From Desulfovibrio sp. (GTDB taxonomy: Bacteria > Desulfobacterota > Desulfovibrionia > Desulfovibrionales > Desulfovibrionaceae): a DNA stretch of 30,550 nt. The DNA lies in the NCBI GenBank assembly GCA_014804915.1, contig JAAUYW010000038.1:1-30550 (forward strand), in the 5' to 3' direction. Of this stretch, positions 1-7,261 are shown piece after piece. The translations under genes were made by a program, and so were the position numbers. Under the pieces are notes generated by a model, which was not told the origin of the DNA, did no database searches, and was given only the letters and a program-made list of their open reading frames with translations. Position 1 is the stretch's first letter, and each line of letters starts with the position of its first letter.

Positions 1-159
1 AAATGGGTGCAATAGCCACCTTTAAAACCGGACACATTCCCTGAAAAAGAGGAACGATGATTTTCTTTGGCCGGCAGTCAAATCTAGCTGGCATGGTTTA
101 TATTTATTTTCATATTATTTTATATGCAATCTTGTGTCTAGCGGCGACAGTTTCTAGCT
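1..159. other. Left-edge intergenic DNA
   Basis: This AT-richer stretch lies downstream of the Nudix gene stop and runs off the left edge. I see no convincing gene, hairpin terminator or promoter in it. A plus-strand ATG at 57 has a purine-rich AGAGGAACG in front of it and opens a short hydrophobic reading frame, but that frame then continues through the antisense of the Nudix gene, so I do not call it. Confidence 0.4.
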
Positions 160-570
160 TTATGCCTGCCTGTCTTCAGTCTTCAGCAGTTCAAGGCATT
201 TGGCAAGCAGCGGGGCGTCCGCAGGCAGAAACGGGCGGGCGGCCGCCTCGTCGCTGTCCACCCAGGCAAGAGTCTGGCCTTCCCTTGCGACCGGCTCGCC
301 GGAATGCCCTGTTACCTGCAGAAAATGCAGGCGCACGCCAAAATCAGGATAATCGTAATCGCTGGAGAGAAGAGGGCGCGTGGCAAGCACGCAAATGCCG
401 AGCTCTTCCTCAAGCTCCCGCTTCAGGGCGTCAGCGGCAGTTTCAGCCTGCTCGAGCTTGCCGCCAGGAAATTCCCACAGGCCTGTCGCGGAATCGCCCG
501 GCGGCCGCTGCGCGATCAGGAAACGTTTTCCTCGCATAATCAGCCCGGCCGCCACTTCAATCCGCTTCAT
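160..570 (-). CDS. mutT: Nudix hydrolase, MutT-like (8-oxo-dGTP diphosphatase type)
   Basis: A 136-residue Nudix hydrolase of the MutT/CTP-pyrophosphorylase type. Such enzymes hydrolyse (oxidised) nucleoside triphosphates to the monophosphate and pyrophosphate and so sanitise the nucleotide pool. The Nudix box GX5EX7REUXEEXGU is intact: it starts in GGKLEQAE and ends in RELEEELGI, about residues 37-60. The N-terminal strand (KRIEVAAGLI), the QRP motif and the WEFPGGK lead-in are typical of MutT. I chose the ATG at 570, which overlaps the end of the upstream ABC-F gene by 14 bases. A longer reading frame to 648 would only add residues without homology to the family, lying inside ABC-F coding sequence. 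It is the last gene of the pyrK-led run. Exact substrate preference cannot be read from the sequence. Confidence 0.88.
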   Translation of the reverse strand: MKRIEVAAGLIMRGKRFLIAQRPPGDSATGLWEFPGGKLEQAETAADALKRELEEELGICVLATRPLLSSDYDYPDFGVRLHFLQVTGHSGEPVAREGQTLAWVDSDEAAARPFLPADAPLLAKCLELLKTEDRQA

Positions 571-2512
571 TTTGCATTGCCCTGATTTCGCTTTCCAGCC
601 TGTCCATCTCTTCAAGCAGCCTTTCAGATTCGCGCCTGCAGGAATCAAATTCTGCCAGAAGCTCGCCGGAGCGCCTGTTATCCGCGTAAATTTCCGGATC
701 TGCCAGGCTTTGCTCGGCCGCCTGCTGGCGATTCATGCAGTCATTCAGCTTTTCCTCCAGCGCGGCATAGCGGGTTTGCAGCGGCTTCAGCTTCTTGTGC
801 AGCTGGTTGCGCCTTTCAGCCTGCTCGCGTTTGAGCCGTTTTTGCTCCTCGCGCGACTGGGGCCGATCCTGCTGCTGCAAGACCTGGCCAGTCCTTGGCT
901 CCGGCCCTGGCAGAGCCGCCTTGCGGCTTGCGTCGTATGCCGCAAAATCAGGATGGACGATAATGCCGTTTTCATTCAGCTCCCAGGCCTCTGCGCCAGT
1001 TTCATTGAGCAGCCAGCGGTCATGGGCGACCATAAAGAGCGTGCCATCAAATTTGCGCAGGGCATTGGCAAGGGCTTCGCGGCTTTCAAGATCAAGATGA
1101 TTTGTCGGCTCATCCAGGAGCAAAAAATTGCAGCGCCCGAGAAACAGGCTGGCGAGAACGAGGCGCGCCTTTTCGCCGCCTGACAGGGCGGCTACCTGGC
1201 GGTCAAAATAATTCTGGCCAAGCAGGAACAGGCCAAGCACGCTCATTAGCTCTTCTTCGGTCGTCCTGGGATCGGCAAGCCTGCGGATTTCGGCCAGCAC
1301 AGTCGTATCCGGCCGCAAGGTGTCCATCTGGTGCTGCGTATAGTAGCCCATGCGCATTTGCGAGGCAGTGGCGATCGAGCCGCCGCATTTTTCCAGCTTG
1401 CCGGCCATCAGGCGAAGCAGGGTGGATTTGCCGCAGCCGTTATGGCCGACCAGGCCAACGCGGCTGCCGCGGTAAAGCGTGAAACTGAGCGGCGGCCACA
1501 TCTGCTTGCCATCCGGAAAATGAAAGGCCAGATCGGAGGCTGCCAGCATCGTCTTTTCGCTGTGCGGAGCTGCCGGCCACGCAAAGGCGAGCTCCCTGCG
1601 CCTGGGCTCGGGCTTGTAATCCTCAAGCTCCTTTTCCAGTTTTTTGGCCATTTTCTGGCGCGAGCCAGCCTGGCGCGCCTTTGTGGCCTTGGCGCGGAAG
1701 CGCTCCACAAACGCCATCTTTTTGGCCAGATCATCCTGCAGGGCTTTTGCCTGCCGCTCCCGCTGGGCGTTGTACTCCTCCTGCAATGCCAGAAACTGGC
1801 TATACGTCGCCTTGCGGAATACAGGCCGCGACAGGCCCAGATAAAGCACATGGGTGCCAATCCTGTCCATGAACATGCGGTCATGGGCGACAAAAATCAG
1901 CGCGCCCTCAAATTTGAGCAGGAAGTCCTCAAGCCATTCGACAGCGTCAATATCAAGATGGTTTGTGGGCTCATCCAGCAGCAGCGCATCTGCGCCGGCA
2001 GTCAGCACGCGCGCCAGTTTCGCGCGCTCGCGCCAGCCGCCAGAGAGCTGGGCCAGGGGCAGGTGCCACTTGTTTTCGGCAAAACCGAGGCCGGACAGTA
2101 CCTCTTTGGCGCGCTGCTCGGGGTTATAGCCAAATTGCGCTTCCAGCTGCGCCTGGCGCTCCATCAGCTGGGCGAGCCCTGCTTCATCTCCGTTTTTGCC
2201 TGCTTCTTCCCATTCCTGCCAGAATTCTCCCCAGTCATGAATGGAATCCAGCACATAATCTAGCAGCGGAGTGTCCAGCGAGGCCGCGCTCAGCTCTTGC
2301 TCGACATAGCCCAGGCGGCAGCCTTTGGGAATCAGGATTCTGCCGCCATCCGGCGCCTCAACGCCAGCCAGCAGGCGCAGGAATGTGGATTTGCCTGTGC
2401 CGTTGGGCCCGCAAACGCAAAGGCGGCAGCCAGAATCAATCTCAAGCGAGAAATTGCTGAAAATGTCATTGCCGCCAAAGGCCTTGCTCAATTCCTGGGT
2501 AGCGATCTTCAC
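557..2512 (-). CDS. ABC-F family ATP-binding protein, Uup/YheS-like
   Basis: A soluble protein of 651 residues with two ABC ATPase cassettes and no membrane domain, the layout of ABC-F translation factors that act at the ribosomal E site. Cassette 1 has Walker A GPNGTGKST (35-43), signature LSGGW (156-160) and Walker B LLLDEP (177-182). Cassette 2 has GHNGCGKST (356-364), LSGGE (443-447) and LLLDEP (464-469). A charged linker (about 235-300) sits where the P-site tRNA-interaction motif lies in ABC-F proteins. The C-terminal 100 residues (about 550-650) are a highly charged predicted coiled coil, as in Uup and YheS. The start is GTG at 2512, overlapping the epimerase stop (GTGA), with a GAGGG ribosome-binding site just upstream. 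Whether it is a housekeeping factor or an antibiotic-resistance type cannot be settled; linkage to housekeeping genes favours the former. Confidence 0.9.
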   Translation of the reverse strand: MKIATQELSKAFGGNDIFSNFSLEIDSGCRLCVCGPNGTGKSTFLRLLAGVEAPDGGRILIPKGCRLGYVEQELSAASLDTPLLDYVLDSIHDWGEFWQEWEEAGKNGDEAGLAQLMERQAQLEAQFGYNPEQRAKEVLSGLGFAENKWHLPLAQLSGGWRERAKLARVLTAGADALLLDEPTNHLDIDAVEWLEDFLLKFEGALIFVAHDRMFMDRIGTHVLYLGLSRPVFRKATYSQFLALQEEYNAQRERQAKALQDDLAKKMAFVERFRAKATKARQAGSRQKMAKKLEKELEDYKPEPRRRELAFAWPAAPHSEKTMLAASDLAFHFPDGKQMWPPLSFTLYRGSRVGLVGHNGCGKSTLLRLMAGKLEKCGGSIATASQMRMGYYTQHQMDTLRPDTTVLAEIRRLADPRTTEEELMSVLGLFLLGQNYFDRQVAALSGGEKARLVLASLFLGRCNFLLLDEPTNHLDLESREALANALRKFDGTLFMVAHDRWLLNETGAEAWELNENGIIVHPDFAAYDASRKAALPGPEPRTGQVLQQQDRPQSREEQKRLKREQAERRNQLHKKLKPLQTRYAALEEKLNDCMNRQQAAEQSLADPEIYADNRRSGELLAEFDSCRRESERLLEEMDRLESEIRAMQNEAD

Positions 2513-3510
2513 AGCCAGCCCTCATTGCGGTAACCGGCGACAGCTTCAGCCATGCCTGCTTCAAGGCTGTAGGTGGCCTTGAAGCCGAGCTCGCGGCAAA
2601 TGCGGGAATTGTCAGCCAGCCAGCCTGGCTGAATCGCTTCGCGGTATTTGTCCGGATTCCAGGCAGGCGGCGGCGGCGCCTTTTTGCCCGCCAGTGCGCA
2701 AATGCCGCGCCCGACGCCGTTTGCCAGGGAGCCCAGGAATGCGGAAATCCGCATCAGCGCCCGCGGCGGCCGCAGCATGCGCAGGCGCTCCCGTCCCTGC
2801 GCCCGGGCCATTGCCTGGCAGATGGCATCCATCTGATAGCTTTTGCCATCGCCCAGGTGGTAAATGCCGGCTGCTTCCGGTTGGCAGGCAAGCGCGCAGG
2901 CCGTGGCCGCGTCGCCGGCGTGGATTACAGAAACAGGGAAGCGGGCCGGGCCTATGCCAAAGCCTTTTTTCGCGCTTTTGAAAAGGGGCAGCAGCCCCCT
3001 GTCGCCAGAGCCATAGATTATGGGAGGCCGCAAAATCACAAGCCTGTCGCCCAGAAGGGCGGACATGACCTGTTCGGCCAGCAGTTTTGACCAGCCATAG
3101 GCGGATACAGGCTCGGGGTTCTGGGCCTCGTTCCGGCCTGGCTCAATTGCGCAGGGCCCGGCTGCCGCAAGGCTGGAAACCAGGATAATCCGGCTGGCAT
3201 CCCGGGCGCCCGCGGCCACGTTGCGCGCGGCCTCGCTGTTGGCTGCCAGATAATCCTGCCAGCTCGCGCCAAACAGCGTTCCGGCCAGGTGAATGACGAC
3301 ATCCTGGCCCTGAAGTAGACGCCGCATTGCCTTTTCATCGCGGCAATCGCCCAGTACCTGGCGAACGCCTTCCGGCAGTGCAGCCCGTGGGGAGCGGACA
3401 AGGCCGGTCACATTTGCGCCGCAGGCCAGAAGCTGCGGCAGGAGATGCCTGCCAAGAAAGCCCCCCGCGCCGGTTACAAGGACATTCCTGTTTTCAAGCC
3501 CTGTCAGCAC
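2509..3510 (-). CDS. NAD(P)-dependent epimerase/dehydratase (extended SDR)
   Basis: A 333-residue extended short-chain dehydrogenase. The Rossmann fingerprint TGAGGFLG lies at about residues 13-20, DVVIHLAG marks the fourth strand, and the catalytic YxxxK is YGWSK, with the conserved serine in the preceding VSSLAAAG. RPPIIYGSGDRG is the usual substrate-loop motif. A region around 240-285 with hydrophobic helices and an AGKKAPPPP stretch suggests membrane or lipid association, as in 3-beta-HSD and lipid-modifying members. The start appears to be GTG at 3510, which overlaps the upstream YghO/BcerS-like gene by 7 bases; its ribosome-binding site is weak, so the start is less certain. Its coupling to a BcerS-like gene makes a lipid ketone reductase role (compare CerR of Caulobacter) an attractive guess, but a nucleotide-sugar epimerase is not excluded. 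Confidence 0.82.
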   Translation of the reverse strand: MLTGLENRNVLVTGAGGFLGRHLLPQLLACGANVTGLVRSPRAALPEGVRQVLGDCRDEKAMRRLLQGQDVVIHLAGTLFGASWQDYLAANSEAARNVAAGARDASRIILVSSLAAAGPCAIEPGRNEAQNPEPVSAYGWSKLLAEQVMSALLGDRLVILRPPIIYGSGDRGLLPLFKSAKKGFGIGPARFPVSVIHAGDAATACALACQPEAAGIYHLGDGKSYQMDAICQAMARAQGRERLRMLRPPRALMRISAFLGSLANGVGRGICALAGKKAPPPPAWNPDKYREAIQPGWLADNSRICRELGFKATYSLEAGMAEAVAGYRNEGWL

Positions 3511-4637
3511 TGGCCAATCTCGCGTCTGTATATTCGGTAGCGCTTGGCCAGTCTGCCGGAAAAATCCTCCATCAGGTCATTCATGGCGAAATTGTCTTCC
3601 AGAATCCAGGAGCCTTCGACCCATTTCAGGCCAGGCTTGCGGCCTGCATGCTCCAGCATGTAGTCAAGCAGCAGCAGCGGCAGACCCTGCAGCCGGTATT
3701 CCGGCAAAATGCCAAACAGCATGATGCGCATTCCGGCAGCGATCTGCTTGCGGCTTCGCCAGTAGTGCCAGGGCGCGCTCAGCCCCAGGCTGCCTCCGAG
3801 TCTGGAAAGCAGGGGATTCATGTCCGGCAGGGCGACCATGCCTGCCACCGGTTTTGCGCCGTCAAAAAAGAGCACGAAAAATTCGGGATCCAGAATGCTT
3901 TTCAGTTCACGCACATGCGCTTTTGCTTCCGCTTCGGAAAGAGGCGAAAAACCCCAGTTTGCAGCCCAGGCTTTCTGGTAAATGTCCAGCATGGCGTGAA
4001 TGTCTTCTGTCATGGAAGCGCGCGTGGGCGAGCGGTATGTGAACCTGGCGGCCTGTTTCAGCCGCGCGGCTTCGGCTTTTATGTTTTCCGGCAGGGCAAG
4101 GCTTGCGGAATCAATCAGATAGGCGAAAAGATCCTGCTCCTTGCGCAGGCCCCAGGTTTCAAGCAGAACCGGATACCAGTCCGGATTCCAGGGCATCATG
4201 AGGCTGGGGGCGAGATCAAAGCCTGCCACCAGCGCGCCGCAGGTGTAATTCATGGAAGGATTGAGCGGCCCGCGCATGAAGGTCATGCCTTCCCCGGACA
4301 GCCAGCCGCTGGCTGCGTTGAGCAGGGCGGAAGCCGCCTCCGGATCATTTTCGCATTCAAAAAAGCCGAAGCTGCCGCAGGCCTGGCCTGCGTAGGCGTT
4401 ATATTTGGCATCGATGATCGCTGCTATGCGGCCCACTGGCCTGGAGTCGCGGTAAGCCATGAAAAGCTCGCGTCTGGCAGTTTGCCAGAAAGGATGCCTG
4501 CCTGGCGTGATCAGTTCCAGCTCCTGTTTTTTCAGCGGCGGAACCCAGAGGGGGTGGGAGCTGTGAAGCCCAAAAGGCAGATCGACGAATTCCGCCAGCT
4601 CCCGGCTGGTTGCGGCCTGGCGGATCTCCACTGCCAT
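3504..4637 (-). CDS. YghO/BcerS-like GNAT-fold protein (possible N-acyltransferase)
   Basis: A 377-residue cytosolic protein that I place in the YghO/BcerS-like family. Its N-terminus has the family landmarks in order: WVPPL (about 32-36), HPFW (47-50), GRIAAI (69-74), FGFFE (90-94), RGPLNPS (121-127) and MPWNPDWY (about 147-155). The C-terminal half carries a GNAT-type fold with a PEYRLQGLP stretch where acyl-CoA-binding loops lie. The family includes the Caulobacter bacterial ceramide synthase BcerS, which N-acylates a sphingoid base; other members have unknown roles. It starts two bases after the pyrD stop and its own stop overlaps the epimerase start, so it is translationally coupled to both. 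Family assignment comes from motif recall and is fairly firm; the ceramide-type reaction is inference. Confidence 0.72.
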   Translation of the reverse strand: MAVEIRQAATSRELAEFVDLPFGLHSSHPLWVPPLKKQELELITPGRHPFWQTARRELFMAYRDSRPVGRIAAIIDAKYNAYAGQACGSFGFFECENDPEAASALLNAASGWLSGEGMTFMRGPLNPSMNYTCGALVAGFDLAPSLMMPWNPDWYPVLLETWGLRKEQDLFAYLIDSASLALPENIKAEAARLKQAARFTYRSPTRASMTEDIHAMLDIYQKAWAANWGFSPLSEAEAKAHVRELKSILDPEFFVLFFDGAKPVAGMVALPDMNPLLSRLGGSLGLSAPWHYWRSRKQIAAGMRIMLFGILPEYRLQGLPLLLLDYMLEHAGRKPGLKWVEGSWILEDNFAMNDLMEDFSGRLAKRYRIYRREIGQC

Positions 4638-4639
4638 GC

Positions 4640-5563
4640 CTAATCCAGAATCAGCGCGCCGGTAAGCGCGGCTACGCTGTCGCTGCCGCAGGCGGCGAGG
4701 GCGTCTGGCAGGGCCTTTACCAGGCTGAAGCAGGCATCCGGCCGCATGAAGCTGGCAGTGCCCACTTCCACGGCTGACGCGCCTGCCAGCAAAAATTCAA
4801 TAATGTCCCAGGCGGAAACTATGCCGCCAATGCCGATGACCGGAATTTTCACAGCGCGGCTGGCCTGCCAGACGCAGCGGAGCGCGACAGGCTTGATGGC
4901 CGGGCCGGAGAGGCCGCCGATGATATTGCCCAGCATGGGGCGGCGCGTTCTGGCGTTGATAGCCATGCCGGCAAGGGTGTTGATGCAGGCAAGACTGTCC
5001 GCGCCCGCGTCTTCCGCGCTTTTTGCGATAGCCGCTATATCTGTGACATTGGGCGAAAGCTTGACAATGACATGCTTTGATGGCGCGTTTCGCACCACCG
5101 CGCAAGTAACTGCAGCGCAAAGGTCTGGCGAGGAGCCGAACAGCGCGCCGCCGGCTGCGACATTGGGGCAGGACACGTTGACTTCAAGTGCCGCGATTTC
5201 CTCTACTTCATTGAATCTGGCGGCAAGCTCGCCAAATTCTTCAATGCTGGCCGCGTAGATATTGGCGATGATGGCAGTATGGCGCCAGGGCAGGGCCGGG
5301 AGGGTGCGCCTGAGAAAAGCGTCAATGCCGTCATTCTGGAGGCCAATGGCATTGAGCATTCCGGCTGGCGTTTCAGCAATGCGCGGCTCTTTGTTGCCGG
5401 CGCGCGGCTGGAGGGAAATGCCCTTTACGGCTATGCCGCCGAGAGTGGCAAGATCGCCAAACTGCCTGTATTCCAGGCCGGAGCCGAAAGTGCCGGAGGC
5501 AGCGATAACCGGATTTTTAAGGACAAGCTCGCGCTTGCCGGCCAGTGTGACATTCAGATCCAT
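4640..5563 (-). CDS. pyrD: Dihydroorotate dehydrogenase, class 1B catalytic subunit PyrD
   Basis: The FMN-containing subunit (307 residues) that oxidises dihydroorotate to orotate in pyrimidine synthesis; class 1B enzymes pass electrons through PyrK to NAD+. Visible landmarks: LKNPVIAASGTFG near the N-terminus, the NVSCPN segment with the class 1 catalytic cysteine, KLSPNVTDI, GGLSGPAIKP and the phosphate-binding IGIGGI near the C-terminus. I chose ATG at 5563 because class 1B proteins begin a few residues before the LKNP strand. A GTG at 5608 in the same frame would abut the pyrK stop and add 15 residues rich in cysteine, without a ribosome-binding site, so it is less likely. Adjacent pyrK confirms class 1B. 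The stop is two bases from the next gene. Confidence 0.95.
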   Translation of the reverse strand: MDLNVTLAGKRELVLKNPVIAASGTFGSGLEYRQFGDLATLGGIAVKGISLQPRAGNKEPRIAETPAGMLNAIGLQNDGIDAFLRRTLPALPWRHTAIIANIYAASIEEFGELAARFNEVEEIAALEVNVSCPNVAAGGALFGSSPDLCAAVTCAVVRNAPSKHVIVKLSPNVTDIAAIAKSAEDAGADSLACINTLAGMAINARTRRPMLGNIIGGLSGPAIKPVALRCVWQASRAVKIPVIGIGGIVSAWDIIEFLLAGASAVEVGTASFMRPDACFSLVKALPDALAACGSDSVAALTGALILD

Positions 5564-5608
5564 AGCGCTCCGCAGGCGGCAGAAAGGGCAGGCCGCATCA
5601 AGGCACAC

Positions 5609-6409
5609 TCAAATTTCAATTTCATCCGCCCAGAAAACAGGGCCATGCAGGCAGGTCTGGATGGGCTGGCCCGTGTCATGTGGCGATTTGGGCGTCGGCT
5701 TGCAGACGCAGCCCAGGCAGGCGCCGACTCCGCAGGCCATCCGCTTTTCGATAGAGATCTGCAGGCGGCAGTTTGCCTTTGCGGCCAGCTCTTTCGCAGC
5801 GCGCAGAAAGGGCATTGGCCCGCAGGCAAGAGCCAGGCCATTCTGGGCGGCGCAATCCGTGATTTTTTCCTGCATTGAAAAAATAAAATTATCAAGATCG
5901 CCAGGCTCATGCTCGCGCAGGCTGTCCACCTGGATGTGCTCGCTGATGTTGTCAACCGGATAGCAGCCTGGCGGGTCGCGGTGGCCAAAAAGCATGCCCA
6001 GATTCCAGGGTTGCGGGTGTCTGGCCACATAACCCACGAATGGCGCGATGCCCATGCCGCCTGCCAGAAGCAATGTCGGCGTGTCAGTCTCCACGGCAAA
6101 ACCGCGGCCAAGGGGGCCCCAGACATGGACGGGATCTCCTGGCCGCAATTCGGAGATCAGTTTTGTGCCCCGGCCTTCGACCCGGAAAAAGCAGATCAGG
6201 TGCCTGCTTGTAGTATGGCAGATGCTGAAAGGCCTGCCCCAGGGGATTTCGAGGCCAAAGGAGGCGGGGCGAAGCATTATGAACTGCCCGGGCTGCCAGG
6301 CTGGCCATGCCGGCGGGGAAAGGCGCAACGCGAAATGTCCGCGAGAGGCCGAGGCGTGGCCGAAAGGCACAATTCCAAGCACTTTCAATTCTGTCAGGCC
6401 TGACTGCAT
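5609..6409 (-). CDS. pyrK: Dihydroorotate dehydrogenase electron transfer subunit PyrK
   Basis: The FAD and [2Fe-2S] subunit (266 residues) of class 1B dihydroorotate dehydrogenase, which moves electrons from PyrD to NAD+. It has the ferredoxin-reductase layout: flavin-binding RPFSI (59-63), GPLGRGF (98-104), NAD-binding AGGMGIAPF (116-124) and a C-terminal cluster ligand set Cys226-x4-Cys231-x2-Cys234 plus Cys253. Length matches the family. The only reasonable start is the ATG at 6409. There is no Shine-Dalgarno sequence in front of it, and the promoter -10 box ends seven bases upstream, so the message may be leaderless. It is the first gene of a six-gene minus-strand run ending at the Nudix gene, which suggests co-expression of pyrimidine synthesis with the downstream functions. 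Confidence 0.94.
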   Translation of the reverse strand: MQSGLTELKVLGIVPFGHASASRGHFALRLSPPAWPAWQPGQFIMLRPASFGLEIPWGRPFSICHTTSRHLICFFRVEGRGTKLISELRPGDPVHVWGPLGRGFAVETDTPTLLLAGGMGIAPFVGYVARHPQPWNLGMLFGHRDPPGCYPVDNISEHIQVDSLREHEPGDLDNFIFSMQEKITDCAAQNGLALACGPMPFLRAAKELAAKANCRLQISIEKRMACGVGACLGCVCKPTPKSPHDTGQPIQTCLHGPVFWADEIEI

Positions 6410-6415
6410 GGGTAA

Positions 6416-6444
6416 TTAATAACCGCCGCCGCCCGCTGGGTCAA
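6416..6444 (-). promoter_or_regulatory. Sigma-70-type promoter of the pyrK-led operon
   Basis: Read on the minus strand, TTGACC (6444-6439) and TATTAA (6421-6416) are separated by exactly 17 bases. The -10 box ends seven bases before the pyrK ATG, so transcription should begin at or within a base or two of that ATG. It is divergent from the promoter of the downstream GNAT gene. Confidence 0.65.
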
Positions 6445-6478
6445 CTGCGGCCAGAAATTTCCGGCTTGAGCCGCTAGC

Positions 6479-6484
6479 TATAAT
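6479..6484 (+). promoter_or_regulatory. -10 box (TATAAT) for the GNAT gene
   Basis: A perfect TATAAT lies here on the plus strand. The -35 region 17-18 bases upstream (AAATTT) is poor. Transcription from it would start near 6491, which argues that translation starts at the ATG at 6559 and not at the in-frame ATG at 6490. Confidence 0.5.
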
Positions 6485-6558
6485 CTTATATGGATACCAG
6501 GCACGATTCAGGGCGAAGCAAAAGACGCCAAATCCAGTTGCTGCCGGAGCTGCGAAGC

Positions 6559-7032
6559 ATGACGAAGGATGTAGTGGGCCAGATAAGACGGGCAAGGGCG
6601 GAGGATGCGGAGCGCGTCAGGCAGATTGCGGAGGCGAGTTTCGCAATCTATTTGCCGCGCATGGATCGCAAGCCTTTTCCAATGCTTGATGACTATGACG
6701 CCCATATTGCCAGGGGCTCGGTTTTTGTGCTGGAAGAAGAGGCGGGCGCGATTGCTGGCTATGCGGTGCTTTTGCCAGGCGATGACGCAAGCCTGCTTAT
6801 GGATGTCATTGCGATTGACCCGGCCTGCCAGAAACGCGGTTTTGGGCGAATGCTGATGGCTTTTGCCGAAAGCGAGGCGCTAAAGCGCGGCCTTTGCGCA
6901 GTCAGCCTTTACACCAACGCGGCCATGACTGAAAACCTGGACTGGTATCCTCGCCTCGGCTATCAGGAAACCGGCCGGAAAAAAGACAAGGGCTATTACC
7001 GCGTGTATTTCAGGAAAAGCCTTTCCGCCTGA
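6559..7032 (+). CDS. GNAT family N-acetyltransferase
   Basis: A 157-residue single-domain GNAT acetyltransferase, which would transfer acetyl from acetyl-CoA to an amine on an unknown substrate. The acetyl-CoA pyrophosphate-binding loop Q/R-x-x-G-x-G appears as QKRGFGR (about 91-97), preceded by the usual beta-4 strand (LMDVIAIDP) and followed by the C-terminal NLDWYPRLGYQETGR signature, where the tyrosine commonly acts as the general acid. The ATG at 6559 has GGAG nine bases upstream. An in-frame ATG at 6490 would add 23 residues without homology and lies at the predicted transcription start. It is divergent from pyrK and precedes the Spy/ZraP-like gene, from which it is separated by 229 bases that contain a separate promoter. 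The substrate cannot be told. Confidence 0.85.
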   Translation: MTKDVVGQIRRARAEDAERVRQIAEASFAIYLPRMDRKPFPMLDDYDAHIARGSVFVLEEEAGAIAGYAVLLPGDDASLLMDVIAIDPACQKRGFGRMLMAFAESEALKRGLCAVSLYTNAAMTENLDWYPRLGYQETGRKKDKGYYRVYFRKSLSA

Positions 7033-7111
7033 TTTCCCCACAGTTGCGGCTTGAAGGCTGCCAGCAAGCCCTTTCCTGCGCCGCTTCCCGCAGTCCGCGC
7101 TGCCTGAACTG

Positions 7112-7149
7112 TACAAAATTTGTATGATTCTTGCATACAGCTGTATAAG
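7112..7149 (+). promoter_or_regulatory. Promoter with two adjacent palindromes upstream of the Spy/ZraP-like gene
   Basis: Two palindromes lie back to back: TACAAAATTTGTA (7112-7124) and ATACAGCTGTAT (7135-7146). A possible promoter TTGTAT (7120-7125), 18 bases, TATAAG (7144-7149) overlaps both, so a dimeric regulator bound to either would cover the polymerase site. A further inverted repeat ATTCGT-N7-ACGAAT lies downstream at about 7203-7221 in the leader. The rest of the 7033-7261 gap shows nothing else I can name. Confidence 0.5.
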
Positions 7150-7261
7150 TTTCAGGCAGGGCGCGTTATTTCGGCCGCGTCCAGGCCAAACGCCATATAC
7201 TAATTCGTTATCAGGACGAATAGATTAAAAACAGGCATTTTTCCAGAAGCGGGAGGCTTGT

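Noticed and set aside
57..539. Plus-strand reading frame of 160 codons with a purine-rich start region and hydrophobic N-terminus
   Set aside because: From about 160 on it is antisense to the well-supported Nudix gene and its composition there is that of a shadow frame.
3327..4643. Long plus-strand frame (438 codons) across the YghO/BcerS-like gene
   Set aside because: Antisense to a gene with family motifs and operon coupling; no ribosome-binding site or domain.
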